Below, piece by piece: positions 61,578 through 64,000 of a stretch of 64,000 nt of DNA (its first letter is position 1; the number at the start of each line of letters is the position of its first letter). The notes beneath the pieces were generated by a model. That model had not been told where the DNA came from. It made no database searches and worked only from the letters and a program-made list of their open reading frames with translations. Origin of the DNA: CAZEER01 sp964586315. GTDB taxonomy: Bacteria; Fidelibacterota; Marinisomatia; Marinisomatales; UBA1611. The position numbers and the translations under genes are program-made. The stretch covers positions 81,404-145,403 of the forward strand of contig CAZPHE010000001.1 of NCBI GenBank assembly GCA_964586315.1, written 5' to 3'.

Positions 61578-64000
61578 ATGGTTGATTTTAATAGAGACAA
61601 CACACTTCCACGTGACATTGTGGATGAAATGAAAGAAAGCTATCTAAATTATTCGATGTCGGTTATTGTTTCTCGCGCCCTCCCAGATGTAAGAGACGGT
61701 CTAAAGCCAGTACACAGGAGAATTTTATATGGCATGAGCGAGTTGGGTTCAGGATGGAACCGACCGTATAAGAAATCTGCGAGGATTGTTGGGGATGTGT
61801 TGGGTAAGTATCATCCGCATGGAGATAGCTCTGTTTACGATGCTTTGGTGCGAATGGCGCAAAGTTTTTCTTTGCGTTATGAACTCGTTGATGGTCAAGG
61901 AAACTTCGGATCTATTGATGGAGACAATGCTGCTGCGATGCGATACACAGAGTCTCGAATGACAAAGCTTTCTAGCGAGATGTTAAAAGATCTAGAAAAA
62001 GACACCGTTGATTGGGGTCTAAATTTTGACGAAACCCTTAAAGAACCAACAGTTTTACCATCTCAGATTCCAACATTATTAGTTAATGGATCAGAAGGAA
62101 TTGCGGTTGGTATGGCAACAAAAATTCCACCACATAATTTAACAGAAATAATTAATGGTTTAGTTGCAATAGTCGACAACAAAGAGATATCTACAGAAAA
62201 ATTAATGGATCATATAAAAGGCCCAGATTTTCCAACAGCTGGTTTAATTATGGGTTTAGATGGATTAAAAAATGCATATGAAACTGGCCGAGGGAAAATA
62301 AAAATGCGTGCTCGTGCGCATATTGAAAGTGTTCCAAATGGAAAAGACAGCATAGTTATCACAGAGGTCACATATCAAACGAACAAGTCAAACCTTGTAG
62401 AAAAAATAGCAGATTTGGTAAGGGATAAAAAAATTGTAGGGATTACAGACCTAAGAGATGAGTCTGACAAAGATGGAATTAGGGTTGTAATTGAAACAAA
62501 AAAAGACGCTGTACCAGAAGTTATTTTAAACCAACTATATAAACACACACAGCTTCAAGACACCTTTGGAATAATCTTACTTGCTCTTGTAAAAGGCGTT
62601 CCAAAGATAATGCCGTTAAAAGAAATACTGAATCACTTTATTGATTTTAGGCATGAAGTCGTCGTTAGAAGAACTACATTTGAGTTAAAAGAAGCAGAAG
62701 CACGCGCACACCTTCTTGAAGGTTTGAAAATTGCCCTAGACAATATAGATGCTGTAATAAAAATAATCAGAGGAAGCAAAAACCCCCTTCAAGCAAAAGA
62801 AGGCCTGATGAACAGTTTTAATTTATCTGCAATACAATCTCAAGCAATACTGGATATGAGATTGCAGAAACTAACAAGCCTTGAGGTTGAAAAAGTTGTC
62901 AATGAATATAAAGAGGTCATAAAAATAATAGCCCATTTAAAAGGAATCCTAGACAGCAAGGAACAAAGAATGGATATTATCAAAAAAGAGTTGTTGTCTA
63001 TGCGGGATCAATATGGAGACGAAAGGTTAACAGAAATAATACCCGTAGATTCTGATTTTTCTATGGAAGATATGATAGCAGAAGAAGAAGTAGTTTTAAC
63101 AATTACTCATAGGGGCTATATAAAAAGAACGGCTGCTAACACATATAGGACGCAAAGGCGAGGTGGTCGAGGAGTGCAAGGGGCGATGAGCAAAGATGAA
63201 GATTTTGTTGAACATCTGTTTATCGCAAATACCCACAACTATATGCTTTTTTTTACAGATAAAGGAAAGTGTTATTGGCTCAAGGTTTATGATATTCCGC
63301 AAGGCGGTCGTGCAGCCAGAGGACGAGCAATTGTCAACTTAATTGGATGCGAGCCAGATGAAAAAGTAGAGGCCTTTGTAAGTGTTAAAGAATTCGACGA
63401 TCAACATTATATTGTTATGGCTACAGAAAAAGGAATTGTTAAAAAAACGGTTTTATCTGCGTATGGAAAACCTCGAAAGGGTGGTATCTATGCCATTGAG
63501 ATTCGTCAGGGAGATAAGCTGATTGAAGCAAGAATTTCTAATGGAGAACATGATATCTTATTAGGAACTTACGAGGGTAAATCAATTAGGTTTTCGGAAG
63601 GAAACATCCGCCCAAGCGGCAGAAAAACAATGGGCGTGAAAGGCATTAAGCTTGGATCGGAAAATGACAAGGTTGTTGGGATGTTGGTTGTTAGAAGAGA
63701 GGGAACAATTCTTGTTGCAACGGAAAAAGGAATGGGCAAAAGAACAGATGTAATACAATATAGAACACAGACCCGAGGTGGAAAAGGTGTTATGACAATG
63801 AGATGTACGGAAAAAACTGGAAACATGGTTAACATTATGGAAGTTGTAGACTCTGATGATTTAATTATTATAACTAACTCTGGTGTATTAATGAGGCAAC
63901 CTGTTTCAGCGATTAGAACAATAGGGCGAGTAACACAAGGTGTTAAGCTTGTAAAGTTAGATGACGGGACAAATATTTCATCCATAACAAGGGTAATTAG
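61578..64000 (+). CDS. gyrA: DNA gyrase subunit A, truncated by window end
   Basis: 807 codons are visible and the frame is still open at base 64000. The N-terminal breakage-reunion domain starts LPRDIVDEMKESYLNYSMSV. The quinolone-resistance region GKYHPHGDSSVYDAL has the ordinary Ser and Asp, and the catalytic tyrosine is Y123 in AAAMRYTE. The C-terminal wrapping domain has the GyrA box QRRGGRG (526-532), which separates it from ParC. Good ribosome-binding site (AGGA) 8 bases before the ATG; the gap to gyrB is 16 bases. Confidence 0.96.
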   Translation, partial: MVDFNRDNTLPRDIVDEMKESYLNYSMSVIVSRALPDVRDGLKPVHRRILYGMSELGSGWNRPYKKSARIVGDVLGKYHPHGDSSVYDALVRMAQSFSLRYELVDGQGNFGSIDGDNAAAMRYTESRMTKLSSEMLKDLEKDTVDWGLNFDETLKEPTVLPSQIPTLLVNGSEGIAVGMATKIPPHNLTEIINGLVAIVDNKEISTEKLMDHIKGPDFPTAGLIMGLDGLKNAYETGRGKIKMRARAHIESVPNGKDSIVITEVTYQTNKSNLVEKIADLVRDKKIVGITDLRDESDKDGIRVVIETKKDAVPEVILNQLYKHTQLQDTFGIILLALVKGVPKIMPLKEILNHFIDFRHEVVVRRTTFELKEAEARAHLLEGLKIALDNIDAVIKIIRGSKNPLQAKEGLMNSFNLSAIQSQAILDMRLQKLTSLEVEKVVNEYKEVIKIIAHLKGILDSKEQRMDIIKKELLSMRDQYGDERLTEIIPVDSDFSMEDMIAEEEVVLTITHRGYIKRTAANTYRTQRRGGRGVQGAMSKDEDFVEHLFIANTHNYMLFFTDKGKCYWLKVYDIPQGGRAARGRAIVNLIGCEPDEKVEAFVSVKEFDDQHYIVMATEKGIVKKTVLSAYGKPRKGGIYAIEIRQGDKLIEARISNGEHDILLGTYEGKSIRFSEGNIRPSGRKTMGVKGIKLGSENDKVVGMLVVRREGTILVATEKGMGKRTDVIQYRTQTRGGKGVMTMRCTEKTGNMVNIMEVVDSDDLIIITNSGVLMRQPVSAIRTIGRVTQGVKLVKLDDGTNISSITRVI

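Noticed and set aside
61606..61617. TTCCACGTGACA near the gyrA start as a parS half-site
   Set aside because: Only one arm resembles parS and the sequence encodes the conserved LPRDI start of GyrA.
1..64000. tRNA or rRNA genes, CRISPR arrays, insertion sequences, prophage or integrase genes
   Set aside because: None recognised: no cloverleaf consensus, no regular spaced repeats, no transposase or integrase motifs.

Overview
This window looks like an AT-rich chromosome segment from a Gram-negative, probably marine bacterium of the FCB superphylum. Candidatus Marinimicrobia (SAR406) is my best guess. The signs are a TonB-dependent receptor with a carboxypeptidase-like N-terminal domain, a PorV/PorQ-type barrel, a secreted protein with a C-terminal 'QNYPNPFNP' sorting region, a propeller/Y_Y_Y sensor, weak Shine-Dalgarno use and frequent TTG starts. 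The lineage is an inference; no rRNA gene is present. I see no tRNA, rRNA, CRISPR array, insertion sequence or prophage.

Layout. 1-9.6 kb: the 3' part of apaG, a secreted M28 peptidase, a TolB-like propeller/lytic transglycosylase pair, a GT39-like membrane glycosyltransferase, and a tight minus-strand operon (9612-6627) encoding a small exported protein, a DUF3419/BtaA-like aminocarboxypropyl transferase, a GNAT protein and a haem-oxygenase-like diiron protein. 9.9-18.8 kb: a divergent eight-gene operon. It starts with an HMG-CoA-reductase-like protein, a PlsC acyltransferase, an alkyl-DHAP synthase (AGPS), an SDR and a methyltransferase, which together read as an ether-lipid pathway. A secreted amidohydrolase, an M20 peptidase and an EamA transporter follow.

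18.8-32.3 kb: chromosome-maintenance genes. A second PlsC, ssb and dnaA lie on the minus strand; rpmH-yidD-yidC-mnmE-mnmG-mfd and two SurA/PpiC-type folding factors lie on the plus strand. rnpA is missing between rpmH and yidD. A near-perfect parS site lies across the mfd start codon. A cluster of DnaA boxes in the very AT-rich gap 32068-32332 is the best candidate for oriC.

32.3-38.5 kb: a partner-switching signalling operon with a periplasmic propeller sensor fused to a PP2C (SpoIIE) phosphatase, an RsbW-like kinase, an RsbV-like STAS protein and a GAF-GAF-PAS-class III cyclase. 38.5-56.8 kb: surface and nutrient functions. These are a secreted sorted protein, a TonB receptor/secreted partner/PorV trio, and a convergent minus-strand operon of a BCCT transporter, SDR, MDR reductase, GH2 beta-galactosidase and two esterases of the PHB-depolymerase/feruloyl-esterase family. 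57.1-64 kb: the replication block dnaN-recF-dciA-gyrB-gyrA, with gyrA running off the window.

The most promising unexplored biology is the pair of divergent operons at 6.6-15.2 kb. They combine a SAM-derived aminocarboxypropyl transferase, a diiron oxidase and an AGPS ether-lipid pathway whose first gene is a diverged HMG-CoA reductase that might supply the fatty alcohol.
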